Source: Microcystis panniformis FACHB-1757 (GTDB taxonomy: Bacteria > Cyanobacteriota > Cyanobacteriia > Cyanobacteriales > Microcystaceae). Taken from it: a stretch of DNA of 64,000 nt. The notes beneath the pieces are model-generated. The model did not search any database and was not told the DNA's origin. It was given only the letters and a program-made list of their open reading frames with translations. Made by a program: the position numbers and the translations under genes. Position 1 is the stretch's first letter. Every line of letters begins with the position of its first letter. The DNA is taken from contig NZ_CP011339.1 in the NCBI RefSeq assembly GCF_001264245.1, positions 1,240,001-1,304,000 of the forward strand, written 5' to 3'. Shown in pieces: positions 42,856 through 52,683 of this stretch.

Positions 42856-43533
42856 ATAGGGTTTGCAGCAAAAAGTTTGTTGCTGGAGTCAGGAGATAGG
42901 GTGATAGGGTTTTGGGGTGATAGGGTTTTGGGGTGATAGGGTGATGAGACAGCTTCCCCACTTCCCCACTTCCCCACTTCCCCACTTCCCCACTTCCCCA
43001 CTTCCCCACTTCATAATTCATACTTTGTGCTTTTTGTCAAAAAAACTTTTTTTTTGCAATAAAACTACATAAAAAAAAGATCATCGTTGTGGGTGAAATT
43101 GACTGATTTACCCGTTTTAATTAGGATCACCTTCTAGGTGTGGCAAGGGTTTCAACCATTGCTGCCCAAAAAAGCACAGAATAACCCATTATGAAATTCT
43201 ATCAAATCGCTGTTACCATCATAACGTCGTTGTTAAATAAAAATATTTCTCAATTAATTCTTAAGAATTTATAAATATTGCGGAATGTTAATTTAAATAT
43301 TCTCAAGTTTTTGCAGTAAATCAATAAAATTTAGTTATCTTTGTCCAACATTGGGTTAGAAGTCAGGAGTCAGGAGTCAGGAGATAGAGTGATAGGGTTT
43401 TGGGGTGATAGGGTGATAGGGATTTAGGGGTTTAGGGAAATTTCAGCCAAATGCTTCACTTCCCCACTTCCCCACTTCCCCACTCCCCCACCTCCCACTT
43501 CCCACACCCCACTTCCCTACTTCTCACTCTATT
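42856..43533. repeat. Repeat-rich intergenic tract
   Basis: From left to right: a TAGGGTTTGCAGCAAAAAG fragment of the TAGGGTT family (42857 on), GGGTGATAGGGTTTTGG units (about 42895-42945), CTTCCCCA octamers (42953-43013), an A-rich stretch, then a second set of GTGATAGGGTTTTGG units (about 43390-43420) and CTTCCCCA octamers (about 43458-43510). I see no gene. Confidence 0.7.
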
Positions 43534-45999
43534 TTAATTTGACTGCCATAATTGCCAAGCTTTAACGAGATTTCCCCCCATCAAGGCAGCCACTGCATTT
43601 AAAGTCTTAATTTCCTCACTATCGGGATTTAATTGTCTAGCTTGATCTAAGACTTTTTGGGCCGCTTGCGGTTGCCAATCGTAGAGATAAATAAAACCTT
43701 GATAAGCATAATGATAGGGATTATAGGGGTCAATTTTAATCATTTCCTCCGTGGCTTTTATTGCCCCTGCCACATCCTGTTGTAGTACCTTAGAAATTGC
43801 TAATCCGTAGGCTAAAGATAATTTATCGGGGGGATTTTGTTGCTGTAAACGATAGGAAAAAGCTTTGTCTGCTTGCAGCACATAATCCTGAATCGAATCG
43901 TATTGATTGATACGATTAGTTAACTCAAAAATTGGTTCAACACCTGTTAATCCTTGACCAATATTAGCAGACTTTAAGCGCAATTGGGTGACTAAATCTA
44001 ATTGGGGCGTTGCTAACTTGGCAACTTGAGGATCGATGGTAATTTCAGCATTAGTTTTAATCGGATAGGTTTCGCCAGTTTCCCGATTGAGATAGACAGC
44101 AGATAAGCGATAAACTCCGGGGGTTGCTGCCGACTGCATGGCAGTTTTTTCAGTGACTTCAAAACTATTTTGTTGCTCTTCTGGAGTTAATTTTTTTGCC
44201 ATTAATCCCCCCATAGCAATACCATGATCGTGCATCCAATAATCCTTACCGTCCACTTCTTGCCAAGTTAAAATTACTATCCCTGACTTTAATTGTTGCC
44301 AGTCTCCAGCCCATTTGTAAACCACAGGAATTGGTTGATTAGGAGATGCTTTTTCAGCAATGGCAATCTCTCTTAATTCCACCTGTTTTGGCGCATTTTC
44401 AAGGGTTTTAACCGTGACGGAAGGATATATTTTTCGGTGTAGGGACAGGGTACTATCATCCGGTAACTGCCAAGTTTTCTCTACTTGGAAATCTGAACCA
44501 GTGGCGACTCGATTAACAATTTTTTTCTGGACATCGGGGACGGAACCCTGTTCACCAGTTTTAGTTAAAAACCAATCTAAAGAATTGACATCCTTTTCGA
44601 TATCTTCTTCCCTAACTCCCACCTGTCTCCCAGCAACCTGGAAATTATGTTTACCACCGTAGAAAGAGAAGGTATGTTGATTTAATTCGGGGGTGGAAGG
44701 TAAAACCCCTAGGGTGCTGCGAAGATAGGGAGAATCGGCTAGAATCTCTTTAACTACTTCTTCGTGCTGCCAACCAGTTTTTAAATAGGGATGGTGTTGT
44801 AATTCGGGACTGAAAACATTAGTAATTACATCTCCCCCCAAGGGGAATAAATTTAAGCTGGTGAGGATAGCGGCAATAGTTATCGTTCCCCAACGGATAC
44901 CAGATCCAAAACGACCGCGCCAAGATAATAAACCAACGGATAAAATTAAGGATAAAGTCGGTAAAAGCGGCAAAATATAACGAGCATCTTTATTGATATT
45001 GAGGGATGATAATAGGTATCCCCCCAGCAGAAAAACTCCTAACCAAATCCACACAGGACGATTAACCTTATCTTCGGTTTTTATATGGCGTAAGGAGATT
45101 AATAATCCCACCACGGGAACTAATAATAATACCCAGGAAAGAAAATAGGGTAAAACTTGCGCGTAAAATGTCCAGGCATCTGGACTGGTAAGAGGCGGAT
45201 CTCCCTCCAAAATCGCCGAATCTACCGTGGCACGTTTGCCCGCGGTTAACATTAATAACCAATTCGTCCGATACCAGGGAAACATTAACAATGCTGCCGT
45301 CAAAAAACTGAGCATTAATTGCGCTAGATTACCCCAACGTTTTCGCCAAAGATTTTCGCCCAATACCCACAAAATCGGCAAAAAGAGGAAAAATAGGGCG
45401 GTTTGTTTGACTAACATCCCTAAACCGAAAGAAATCCCGAAAGCGATCGCTTTTAGCCAGCCATGACCACTAAATCGCCACCATGTCAAGCAGAAGTAAG
45501 AAAACGTTACAATTGCCGCTAAGGGAAAATCTAAGAGATATTCGAGGCGATAATAGTATAAACCGGGTAGAAATTGACAGATTAAGACCGCCCATAAAGC
45601 CACAGTCCCATTAAAGAGGATAATTCCCAATCCGTACACAGAAAAGAGCAGTAGGGCGCTATAGATAGCCATTACCCACATACCCGCGTCAAGGCTAATA
45701 CCAAAGAGATTAAAGAAGGGAATCGTTAAAAGATAGGTTAAAGGGGGAATTTTTGGCGACATTAGCCATAAACCGCGCCACCAATCCCCATCAAACCAGC
45801 GCGGATTTTGGAAAGCTTGGGTATAGATAATCCCACCGTTGAGATAATCGGCCTGATCCCAAGCAGGAATAGTATGATCGAGACTAAACCAGAATCTATC
45901 GACTAATACCCCCAATATCCAAATAATAGTGACAATAATTAATTCCTGTCTCCTATCTAGCGATCGCTTCAAAATGACTCTCCCTCGGACAACTCTCAA
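43534..45999 (-). CDS. GT39-type membrane glycosyltransferase with C-terminal TPR region
   Basis: 821 residues. The N-terminal half has about ten hydrophobic segments with YYYRLEYLLDFPLAAIVTFSYF and the short acidic N-terminal loop (DHTIPAWDQADYLNGG) of dolichyl-phosphate-mannose/ArnT-like GT39 enzymes. The C-terminal part is soluble, with TPR-like helices (AYGLAISKVLQQDVAGAIKATEEMIKIDPYNPYHYAYQGF). Members move sugars from lipid carriers to protein or polysaccharide. It may act on cell-surface polysaccharide. The exact acceptor is not evident. The start (ATG 45999) leaves an extended basic N-terminus; a later start is possible. Confidence 0.75.
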   Translation of the reverse strand: MRVVRGRVILKRSLDRRQELIIVTIIWILGVLVDRFWFSLDHTIPAWDQADYLNGGIIYTQAFQNPRWFDGDWWRGLWLMSPKIPPLTYLLTIPFFNLFGISLDAGMWVMAIYSALLLFSVYGLGIILFNGTVALWAVLICQFLPGLYYYRLEYLLDFPLAAIVTFSYFCLTWWRFSGHGWLKAIAFGISFGLGMLVKQTALFFLFLPILWVLGENLWRKRWGNLAQLMLSFLTAALLMFPWYRTNWLLMLTAGKRATVDSAILEGDPPLTSPDAWTFYAQVLPYFLSWVLLLVPVVGLLISLRHIKTEDKVNRPVWIWLGVFLLGGYLLSSLNINKDARYILPLLPTLSLILSVGLLSWRGRFGSGIRWGTITIAAILTSLNLFPLGGDVITNVFSPELQHHPYLKTGWQHEEVVKEILADSPYLRSTLGVLPSTPELNQHTFSFYGGKHNFQVAGRQVGVREEDIEKDVNSLDWFLTKTGEQGSVPDVQKKIVNRVATGSDFQVEKTWQLPDDSTLSLHRKIYPSVTVKTLENAPKQVELREIAIAEKASPNQPIPVVYKWAGDWQQLKSGIVILTWQEVDGKDYWMHDHGIAMGGLMAKKLTPEEQQNSFEVTEKTAMQSAATPGVYRLSAVYLNRETGETYPIKTNAEITIDPQVAKLATPQLDLVTQLRLKSANIGQGLTGVEPIFELTNRINQYDSIQDYVLQADKAFSYRLQQQNPPDKLSLAYGLAISKVLQQDVAGAIKATEEMIKIDPYNPYHYAYQGFIYLYDWQPQAAQKVLDQARQLNPDSEEIKTLNAVAALMGGNLVKAWQLWQSN

Positions 46000-46107
46000 T
46001 TATTCTGCCACGCTCTCAAGCGACCCTGAAAAAATCGCCAGCGAGAAACACCAGATCGATCGGGTAAAATAAAGATTTAGTGAAAAATTGTAACAGGAAC
46101 TTGACAA

Positions 46108-47568
46108 ATGCGAGTGGTGATCGTTGGTGCGGGATTAGCGGGAATGGCAACAGCTATCGATCTGGTCGATGCGGGCTGTACAGTAGAAATATTAGAATCT
46201 CGTCCCTTTGTCGGGGGAAAAGTCGGTAGTTGGGTAGATGCAGACGGTAATCACATCGAGATGGGCTTGCACGTCTTTTTTGGTTGTTACTACAATCTTT
46301 TTGAGTTAATGAAAAAAGTGGGCGCTTTTCAATCCCTACTACTCAAAGAACACACCCACACTTTTATCAACGAAGGAGGAAAAATCGGCGAATTAGACTT
46401 TCGTTTCGCCGCGGGTGCGCCTTTTAACGGTTTAAAAGCCTTTTTTACCTCCTCTCAACTCTCGGCAGCCGATAAAATCTTTAATTCTCTGGCCTTAGGT
46501 ACCAGTCCCATCGTCCGCGGTCTGATAGACTTTCAAGGAGCGATGAAAACGATTCGGGAGCTGGACTCGATTAGTTTTGCCGATTGGTTTCGTAGCCATG
46601 GCGGTAATGAAGGCAGTTTAAAAAAAATGTGGAATCCGATCGCCTATGCCTTAGGATTTATCGATACGGAAAATATCTCGGCCCGTTGTATGCTGACGAT
46701 TTTCCAATTTTTCGCCGCTAAAACCGAAGCTTCCGTCCTGCGGATGTTGGAAGGTTCCCCCCACGAATACCTGCATAAACCGATTATTAACTATCTGGAG
46801 GCACGGGGTGCCAAAATCTCCACCCGTCGTCAAGTGCGGGAAATTCTCTATTCTGGAGAGGGCGAAAATCTGCAAGTTAATGGCATGATCGTCGCTAACG
46901 GAGAAACCACAGAAACTATCACCGCAGATGCCTACGTTTGCGCTGGTGATGTCCCTGGTATTCAGCGTCTTATTCCCCAAGATTGGCGAAAAATGCCGAT
47001 TTTTGACAATATTTTCCGACTAGAAGCAGTTCCCGTCGCTACGGTACAATTGCGTTTTGACGGTTGGGTGACGGAGTTAAATGATGCCGAAAAACGCCGA
47101 CAACTGCAAAAAGCGGTGGGAATTGACAATCTTTTGTACACCCACCAAGCGGATTTTTCCTGTTTTGCAGATCTTGCTCTCACCAGTCCTAGGGATTATT
47201 ATCGCCCCGGAGAAGGTTCTTTATTACAGTTGGTTTTAACCCCCGGGGATCCTTTTATTAAAGCTAAAAATGAAGATATTGCCCAGCACGTTTTAGCGCA
47301 GGTCCATAAGTTATTTCCCTCCTCGCAGGAATTAAAGATGACTTGGTTTAGTGTGGTGAAATTGGCCCAGAGTCTCTATCGGGAAGCACCGGGGATGGAT
47401 GTCTATCGTCCCTCGCAAGCGACTCCTATCGCTAACTTTTTCCTTGCTGGTAGTTATACCCAACAGGATTACATTGATAGCATGGAAGGAGCCACTTTAT
47501 CCGGTAAACAGGCAGCCAAAGCGATCCTACAACAGGCCGAGCGCCGGAAATCTTTAGCCACGGTTTGA
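46108..47568 (+). CDS. crtQ: 9,9'-di-cis-zeta-carotene desaturase
   Basis: 486 residues. The N-terminal FAD-binding motif is GAGLAGMATAIDLVDAG (about 7-23), followed by WVDADGNHIEMGLHVFFGCYYN, typical of the CrtP/CrtQ plant-type desaturases, and IGELDFRF with AYALGFIDTENISARCM, which fit CrtQ (ZDS) rather than CrtP. The enzyme introduces double bonds in zeta-carotene on the way to lycopene. The Asp/Glu-rich substrate-binding region and the C-terminal ILAGSYTQQDYIDSMEGA motif are intact. AGGAAC stands 6-10 bases before the ATG. Confidence 0.9.
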   Translation: MRVVIVGAGLAGMATAIDLVDAGCTVEILESRPFVGGKVGSWVDADGNHIEMGLHVFFGCYYNLFELMKKVGAFQSLLLKEHTHTFINEGGKIGELDFRFAAGAPFNGLKAFFTSSQLSAADKIFNSLALGTSPIVRGLIDFQGAMKTIRELDSISFADWFRSHGGNEGSLKKMWNPIAYALGFIDTENISARCMLTIFQFFAAKTEASVLRMLEGSPHEYLHKPIINYLEARGAKISTRRQVREILYSGEGENLQVNGMIVANGETTETITADAYVCAGDVPGIQRLIPQDWRKMPIFDNIFRLEAVPVATVQLRFDGWVTELNDAEKRRQLQKAVGIDNLLYTHQADFSCFADLALTSPRDYYRPGEGSLLQLVLTPGDPFIKAKNEDIAQHVLAQVHKLFPSSQELKMTWFSVVKLAQSLYREAPGMDVYRPSQATPIANFFLAGSYTQQDYIDSMEGATLSGKQAAKAILQQAERRKSLATV

Positions 47569-47797
47569 GCAAACAGCCGGCAATCTCGTCCCTTAAGAAG
47601 GGATTGCCTCTAGATTTGTTTTCAGTGGCAAAAGATAACCGCTATAGCTAACTTGGCAAGTCAGCCCCTCAGGCCAAGCTATACAAAAAAGACCGATCAA
47701 GCTAGACTCGTAAAAAGATAACTCCATCTAGAAGACTTACCCTAGAGTGGAAAGAACGTCGGAAAAATCTCGTCAGAAATAGGAGTCAATCGAGTTT
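47569..47797. other. Gap between crtQ and ado, with hairpin
   Basis: A hairpin GGCAATCTCGTCCCTT / AAGGGATTGCC (about 47580-47608) has a bulge in the left arm and is not followed by a T-run. The rest must contain the ado promoter; no clear -35/-10 pair was found. Confidence 0.35.
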
Positions 47798-48493
47798 ATG
47801 CCAGAGCTTGCTGTACCATTAGAGCTTGATTTCACCAGCGAAACCTATAAATCAGCCTATAGTCGCATTAATGCCATCGTTATTGAAGGCGAATACGAGG
47901 CCAATAGTAATTATATTCAATTAGCAGACATCCTCACCGATAAAAAAGAAGAATTACACCGTCTGGCAAAAATGGAAAACCGTCACATGAAAGGTTTTCA
48001 AGCTTGCGGCCGAAATTTGCAAATCACCCCTGATATGGATTATGCCAAAGAATTCTTTTCCTCTCTGCACAATAACTTCCAAATTGCCTACGCAGAAGGT
48101 AAAGTTGTCACCTGTTTATTAATCCAATCTTTGATTATCGAAGCTTTCGCGATCGCTGCCTATAATATTTATATTCCTGTTGCTGATCCTTTTGCCCGTA
48201 AAATTACTGAAGGCGTAGTTAAAGACGAATATTTACACCTCAATTTTGGCGAAGAATGGCTAAAAGCGAACTTTGAAACCGCTAAAGAGGAATTAGAAGC
48301 GGCAAATCGCGCTAATCTACCCATTGTCTGGAGAATGCTCAATCAAGTCGAGGATGATGCTCGCGTCCTCGCTATGGAAAAAGAGGCCCTCGTGGAAGAC
48401 TTTATGATTAGCTACGGGGAAGCGTTAAGCAATATCGGTTTCAGCACCCGTGATATCATGCGGATGTCTGCCTACGGATTAACTGCTGTCTAA
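47798..48493 (+). CDS. Aldehyde-deformylating oxygenase (alkane synthase)
   Basis: 231 residues, the standard length. It is a ferritin-like di-iron enzyme converting fatty aldehyde to alkane plus formate. Iron-ligand motifs are EGEYEAN, AKMENRHMKGF, IIEAFAIAAYN and VVKDEYLHLNFGEEW; a Glu/His set as in known structures. The start MPELAVPLELDFTSETYKSAYSR matches other cyanobacterial ADO. The next gene encodes its partner, acyl-ACP reductase. A terminator-like hairpin lies between them. Confidence 0.93.
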   Translation: MPELAVPLELDFTSETYKSAYSRINAIVIEGEYEANSNYIQLADILTDKKEELHRLAKMENRHMKGFQACGRNLQITPDMDYAKEFFSSLHNNFQIAYAEGKVVTCLLIQSLIIEAFAIAAYNIYIPVADPFARKITEGVVKDEYLHLNFGEEWLKANFETAKEELEAANRANLPIVWRMLNQVEDDARVLAMEKEALVEDFMISYGEALSNIGFSTRDIMRMSAYGLTAV

Positions 48494-48527
48494 AGCTTGA
48501 GCATCGAGATTTCTTTTTTCCCCTACT

Positions 48528-48554
48528 GCCGCTCAGCACAGAGCGGCGCTTTTG
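48528..48554 (+). terminator. Terminator between ado and aar
   Basis: GCCGCTC (48528-48534) pairs with GAGCGGC (48541-48547), followed by GCTTTTGTG. It may attenuate transcription into aar or separate two transcripts. Confidence 0.55.
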
Positions 48555-48639
48555 TGTATTATATTTAAGAGTCTTAACGATTTCTTAGCAATATCCTAAT
48601 TTTTATCTAGTGCCATCTAGTCTAACGAAAGAACAATCA

Positions 48640-49659
48640 ATGTTTGGTCTTATAGGTCATCTTACCAGTTTAGAACACGCCCAATCGGTCGCCGACGATC
48701 TAGGTTATCCTGAATATGCTAACCAAGGATTAGATTTTTGGTGCGCTGCCCCCCCGCAAATTGTCGATGATTTTCATGTCACCAGCATCACGGGACAAAC
48801 CATCACGGGTAAATACATCGAATCCTGTTTTTTACCGGAGATGTTGTCGCATCGTTGGGTAAAGTCTGCTATTCGTAAGGTGCTAAATGCCATGGCACTC
48901 GCTCAAAAAAGTGATATCAATATCACCGCACTCGGCGGTTTTTCTTCAATTATTTTCGAGGAGTTTAATCTCAAAGATAATCGACAGGTGCGGAATATCG
49001 AGCTAGATTTTGGCCGTTTTACCACCGGTAACACCCACACCGCTTACGTCATCTGCACTCAGGTGGAAACCCTCGCTGAAAAAATGGGCATCGATTTAGC
49101 TCAATCTACCGTCGTGGTTTGTGGGGCCACCGGAGATATCGGCAGCGCTGTTTGTCGTTGGTTAAATGAAAAAACCGATACAAAAGAACTAATCTATGTG
49201 GCACGCAATCAAGATCGTTTACAATCTCTGCAAGAGGAGTTAGGTCGCGGTAAAATTCTACCCCTAGAGGAGGCTTTACCCCTAGCTGATATCATTGTTT
49301 GGGTGGCTAGTATGCCTAAAGGGGTAGAAATTGATCCAGATAAACTCAAGCGCCCCTGCATTATTATTGATGGTGGTTATCCGAAAAATTTAGGCATGGT
49401 GTTAAATGCCCCCGATATTTCGGTGATTAAGGGCGGCATTGTCGAGCATTCCCTCGATATTGACTGGAAAATTATGAAAATCGTTAATATGGATATTCCC
49501 TCTCGTCAAATGTTTGCCTGTTTTGCTGAGGCGATTTTATTGGAGTTGGAGGGTTGGCAAACTAATTTTTCCTGGGGACGCAATCAAATTACTGTCCCTA
49601 AAATGGAACAAATCGGCGCAGCTTCCCGTAAACACGGTTTTCAACCTTTGTTATTTTAA
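48640..49659 (+). CDS. Long-chain acyl-[acyl-carrier-protein] reductase
   Basis: 339 residues. It reduces acyl-ACP to fatty aldehyde with NADPH, the first step of alkane synthesis. The start MFGLIGHLTSLEHAQSVADDLGYPE is the family's; the NADPH loop GATGDIGSAVCRWLNE is at about residues 168-183. ALPLADIIVWVASMPKG and the C-terminal EAILLELEGW are conserved. Codons upstream (MPSSLTKEQS from 48610) are likely not translated. Together with ADO it forms the alkane module in the usual order. Confidence 0.93.
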   Translation: MFGLIGHLTSLEHAQSVADDLGYPEYANQGLDFWCAAPPQIVDDFHVTSITGQTITGKYIESCFLPEMLSHRWVKSAIRKVLNAMALAQKSDINITALGGFSSIIFEEFNLKDNRQVRNIELDFGRFTTGNTHTAYVICTQVETLAEKMGIDLAQSTVVVCGATGDIGSAVCRWLNEKTDTKELIYVARNQDRLQSLQEELGRGKILPLEEALPLADIIVWVASMPKGVEIDPDKLKRPCIIIDGGYPKNLGMVLNAPDISVIKGGIVEHSLDIDWKIMKIVNMDIPSRQMFACFAEAILLELEGWQTNFSWGRNQITVPKMEQIGAASRKHGFQPLLF

Positions 49660-49733
49660 TTCATGCCCCCAATCCCCCCCCCACCGACCACGGAATTAGA
49701 AGTTTTAGGCGACAAATAATTAGAAGTGAGGGC

Positions 49734-49762
49734 TTGACTTTGCCGGCGGCTTGGGTTATGAT
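49734..49762 (+). promoter_or_regulatory. Sigma70-type promoter candidate upstream of DUF58 gene
   Basis: TTGACT (49734-49739) and TATGAT (49757-49762), 17 bases apart. The nearest gene downstream is the DUF58 gene at 50047, which would give a leader of about 280 bases. Confidence 0.4.
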
Positions 49763-50046
49763 TGTTTCATAATGGGATGTTTGTGTTTATCTTTAAGTGC
49801 TTAGATTAAGATTATGAATAAACTCTTTTAAAAATATTATCCCAAAATCTGCCCACAAAAGCAAGCAAAATTTTGCCATCAATTGTTAAATTTTGTTAAG
49901 AAAAATCCCAATAGTGACAAGGAAGAGAACTCCCTTAACAGATCAGTCCGATCTCTTTGATAGTTTCTCAGGGCTTTTGGGGGAATTATAGAGATGTGGG
50001 ACTGATTTTTAGCTTTCTAGCAAAGACGACAAAACCACTAAACTCT
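49763..50046. other. Leader region of DUF58 gene
   Basis: AT-rich sequence of about 280 bases between the promoter candidate and the DUF58 start. I see no recognisable riboswitch or gene in it. Confidence 0.3.
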
Positions 50047-51183
50047 ATGAAAACTTGGTTAGAAGATCGCGGTATTTTACCCGCTTACGGTGGGGGGGTA
50101 ATCATTGGCATTACCCTCTGTTTTTTCGGAGCTGCGACCAATACCATGGCGGGATGGTTGTATGCTATCTCTGGCACGACGATCGCTGTTTTAATTTTAT
50201 CGATAATTTTACCCCGTCGTTCCCTTCTTCCTCTGAAAGTGCGTCGTCTTGCCATTGTACCCGTGAGTGCAGGAGACGATCTTAGTATTAGCCTAGAGAT
50301 AGAAAATACTAGCAATCAGCCGATAAATCTGTTAGAAGTGACAGATATCCTGCCTATAGTTCTCGATCAGCCAAAAATAACCCCAATAGAAGTGATTGCC
50401 TCCAAAAGTTGCCATCGTTGGACTTATTATTTACCCACCAGTAAACGAGGTATTTATCACTGGCAAGAAGTACAATTAAGAACAGCGGCCCCTCTCGGTT
50501 TATTTTGGTGTCGTCGTTGTCAGCAAGCAGCGGCTAAAGCTTTAGTTTATCCCCAAGTTTTACCCTTGCAACAATGTCCCCTGATCGATTCCCTCGGTCA
50601 AGAGATGGAACAAAAATTAGAAAATAATCGCTATTATCAAAGGGCTAGTCAAGGACTTACCCGTAACTTGAGACAATATCGCCAGGGTGATTCTACCCGT
50701 TTAATTCACTGGAAAACTAGCGCCCGTTTGGGAGAATTGCAAATTCGGGAATTAGAAGTGTTAACGGGGGGACAGGAAGTGATTATCTGTCTCGATACCC
50801 TCTGTGATTGGCAAGAAGACAGTTTTGAACGGGCGATTATTGCCGCTGCTTCCCTCTATTTTTATGCCCATCGTCGGCAACTAAATGTGAAACTCTGGAC
50901 CGGTGAAACGGGGTTAATTCAGGGGGAAAGGGTCATTTTAGAAACTTTAGCGGCTATAGAGGCAAAAGCTAGTCAAAAAAATGCCAATCTGCCTAATTTA
51001 CCGCTAATTTGGTTGACAAGTAACTTCAATTCCATCGAACCACTCACCCCCGGGAGCCGTTGGTTATTTTTCCTCGCTGCCGATTCTAGGGAGAGTCCTT
51101 CACCCTTAATCCGACAGTTTAGCGGATTGGCGATCGAACCAGAAATTTCTCTACAACAACAATTGCAAAAACCCCCTCGTTGA
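50047..51183 (+). CDS. DUF58 domain protein
   Basis: 378 residues. The N-terminus has two hydrophobic segments (about 14-34 and 36-56), then a beta-rich domain and the DUF58 motif YRQGDSTRLIHWKTSARLGELQIRE (about residues 214-238). DUF58 proteins are often linked to MoxR ATPases and may help to assemble metal-dependent complexes. No MoxR gene is nearby. The start was set at the ATG of 50047 (MKTWLEDRG), as upstream codons (from 49957) are not typical. It precedes the SRP RNA. Confidence 0.75.
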   Translation: MKTWLEDRGILPAYGGGVIIGITLCFFGAATNTMAGWLYAISGTTIAVLILSIILPRRSLLPLKVRRLAIVPVSAGDDLSISLEIENTSNQPINLLEVTDILPIVLDQPKITPIEVIASKSCHRWTYYLPTSKRGIYHWQEVQLRTAAPLGLFWCRRCQQAAAKALVYPQVLPLQQCPLIDSLGQEMEQKLENNRYYQRASQGLTRNLRQYRQGDSTRLIHWKTSARLGELQIRELEVLTGGQEVIICLDTLCDWQEDSFERAIIAAASLYFYAHRRQLNVKLWTGETGLIQGERVILETLAAIEAKASQKNANLPNLPLIWLTSNFNSIEPLTPGSRWLFFLAADSRESPSPLIRQFSGLAIEPEISLQQQLQKPPR

Positions 51184-51269
51184 GGAAATTTCCGTTCACA
51201 GTCTAGATTGAGAGGAAATTCTCCCGAAAAAAATGCCCGTATCCCGGAAAAAGATGTTATGATAGAAAA

Positions 51270-51363
51270 GACTCGGACTCATGCGATCGCAACGCCTTAA
51301 CCTTGTCAGGACCGGAAGGTAGCAGCAATACGGGATGCTTGTGACTGGCGTGATCTCCGGGTC
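51270..51363 (+). ncRNA. ffs: Signal recognition particle RNA (4.5S-type)
   Basis: The conserved domain IV sequence GTCAGGACCGGAAGGTAGCA, with the GGAA tetraloop and asymmetric loop, spans about 51306-51325. The ends GACTCGG (51270-51276) and CCGGGTC (51357-51363) can pair, giving a small bacterial SRP RNA of about 94 bases. It is followed by TTTTT as a terminator. A TATGAT box lies at 51258-51263. Confidence 0.93.
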
Positions 51364-51390
51364 TTTTTGTTGCCTGTGACGGTCGCTGTT

Positions 51391-52647
51391 GTGAACGCTT
51401 TCAAAACTTTTCGATCGCTTACTGCCGAGACTCGTCGTCAACTACTGATCCTCTTCGTCACGGCGCTGTTTTTCTGGATAAGTATCACCACTCTCGTCCC
51501 CACTCTCCCCACCTATATTAAATTACTAGGCGGTAGCAAACAAGATATCGGTTTTGTCATGGGGGCCTTTGCCATCGGTTTAATTTTATCGCGCAGTTGG
51601 TTAGGCAATCTAGTCGATCGCCGCAGTCGCAAATTAGTGGTTTTATTTGGAACTATTGTCGCCGCTACCGCACCCCTCGGTTATCTATTTTTTCGCGATC
51701 TTTCCTCTTTATTCGCCGTCCGCGCCTACCATGGCCTCAGTATCGCTGCTTTTACCACTGGTTACAGTACCCTAGTGGTGGATTTTTCCCCCGTTCGTCA
51801 ACGGGGGGAGATAATTGGTTATATGAGCTTAACTGCACCCCTAGGCATGGGAATCGGTCCGGCTTTAGGCAGTTATCTCTACGAATCGATCGGTTATGAC
51901 GGTTTATTTCTAGTTTCTGCCACTTCAGGAGCGATCGCCTTTCTCTTGGGTTTCTCCATTCAAGAACCAGACTTCAAGAAAAAATTAGCCCAAATGAAGG
52001 CAGAAAATCAGACAATCGAGCGCAGTTTTTGGGCATTATGTCAAGAGCGAGCTTTTTTAGTCCCTACCTTAGTTTTTCTATTGGTCGGTACTTTATTCGG
52101 CGGTTTAGTCGCTTTTTTACCCCTGTTTCTCCTCGAAAATCAGATCCCTTTCAGTGCCGGTCTATTCTACAGTTATGCGGCACTATCGGGCGTAATCGGA
52201 CGGATTTTGTCGGGAGGAGCCAGTGATCGCTATGGACGGGGTTTATTCATCACTATTAGCGTTTTTTGCTATGGTTTATCCATGTTGGTTCTATCCTCTG
52301 CCCGATCTCCTTCCGATTTAATTTTAGCCGCTATCCTCGAAGGTACGGGAGGGGGGATTTTATTCCCTATGTTACTGGCTTTAATCTCCGATCGCTCTGG
52401 GCCCCAAGAACGCGGCCGGGCCTATTCTATCTGCATCGGCGGTTTTGATGTGGGAACAGCCTTAGCCGGTCCAATTCTGGGGGTTTTAGCAATTTCCTAC
52501 GAAACTATGTTTAGTTTATCGTCAGGATTAGCTGTTATTGCTCTCTTTCTCTTTTTTACTCTCTCTAACCCCACTATATTTCATTCTTTTCTCTTCGCTT
52601 TCGGTTTAGAAAAAGATCGTTATGCTCTGCGCGGACAATTACAATAA
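51391..52647 (+). CDS. MFS transporter
   Basis: About 418 residues with about twelve hydrophobic segments. The loop GNLVDRRSRK after the second helix is the typical MFS motif A (GxLaDrxGrk), and GASDRYGRGLFI is its second-half copy. A P/Q-rich cytoplasmic loop (EPDFKKKLAQMKAENQ) separates the halves. The substrate is not evident. The start is uncertain: GTG 51391 (MNAFKTFRSL) fits well; TTG 51367 would overlap the SRP RNA terminator. It lies directly downstream of ffs. Confidence 0.75.
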   Translation: MNAFKTFRSLTAETRRQLLILFVTALFFWISITTLVPTLPTYIKLLGGSKQDIGFVMGAFAIGLILSRSWLGNLVDRRSRKLVVLFGTIVAATAPLGYLFFRDLSSLFAVRAYHGLSIAAFTTGYSTLVVDFSPVRQRGEIIGYMSLTAPLGMGIGPALGSYLYESIGYDGLFLVSATSGAIAFLLGFSIQEPDFKKKLAQMKAENQTIERSFWALCQERAFLVPTLVFLLVGTLFGGLVAFLPLFLLENQIPFSAGLFYSYAALSGVIGRILSGGASDRYGRGLFITISVFCYGLSMLVLSSARSPSDLILAAILEGTGGGILFPMLLALISDRSGPQERGRAYSICIGGFDVGTALAGPILGVLAISYETMFSLSSGLAVIALFLFFTLSNPTIFHSFLFAFGLEKDRYALRGQLQ

Positions 52648-52683
52648 AGCTTACTGAAAAAGTTTTTCCTAGGGCAGGGTTAT

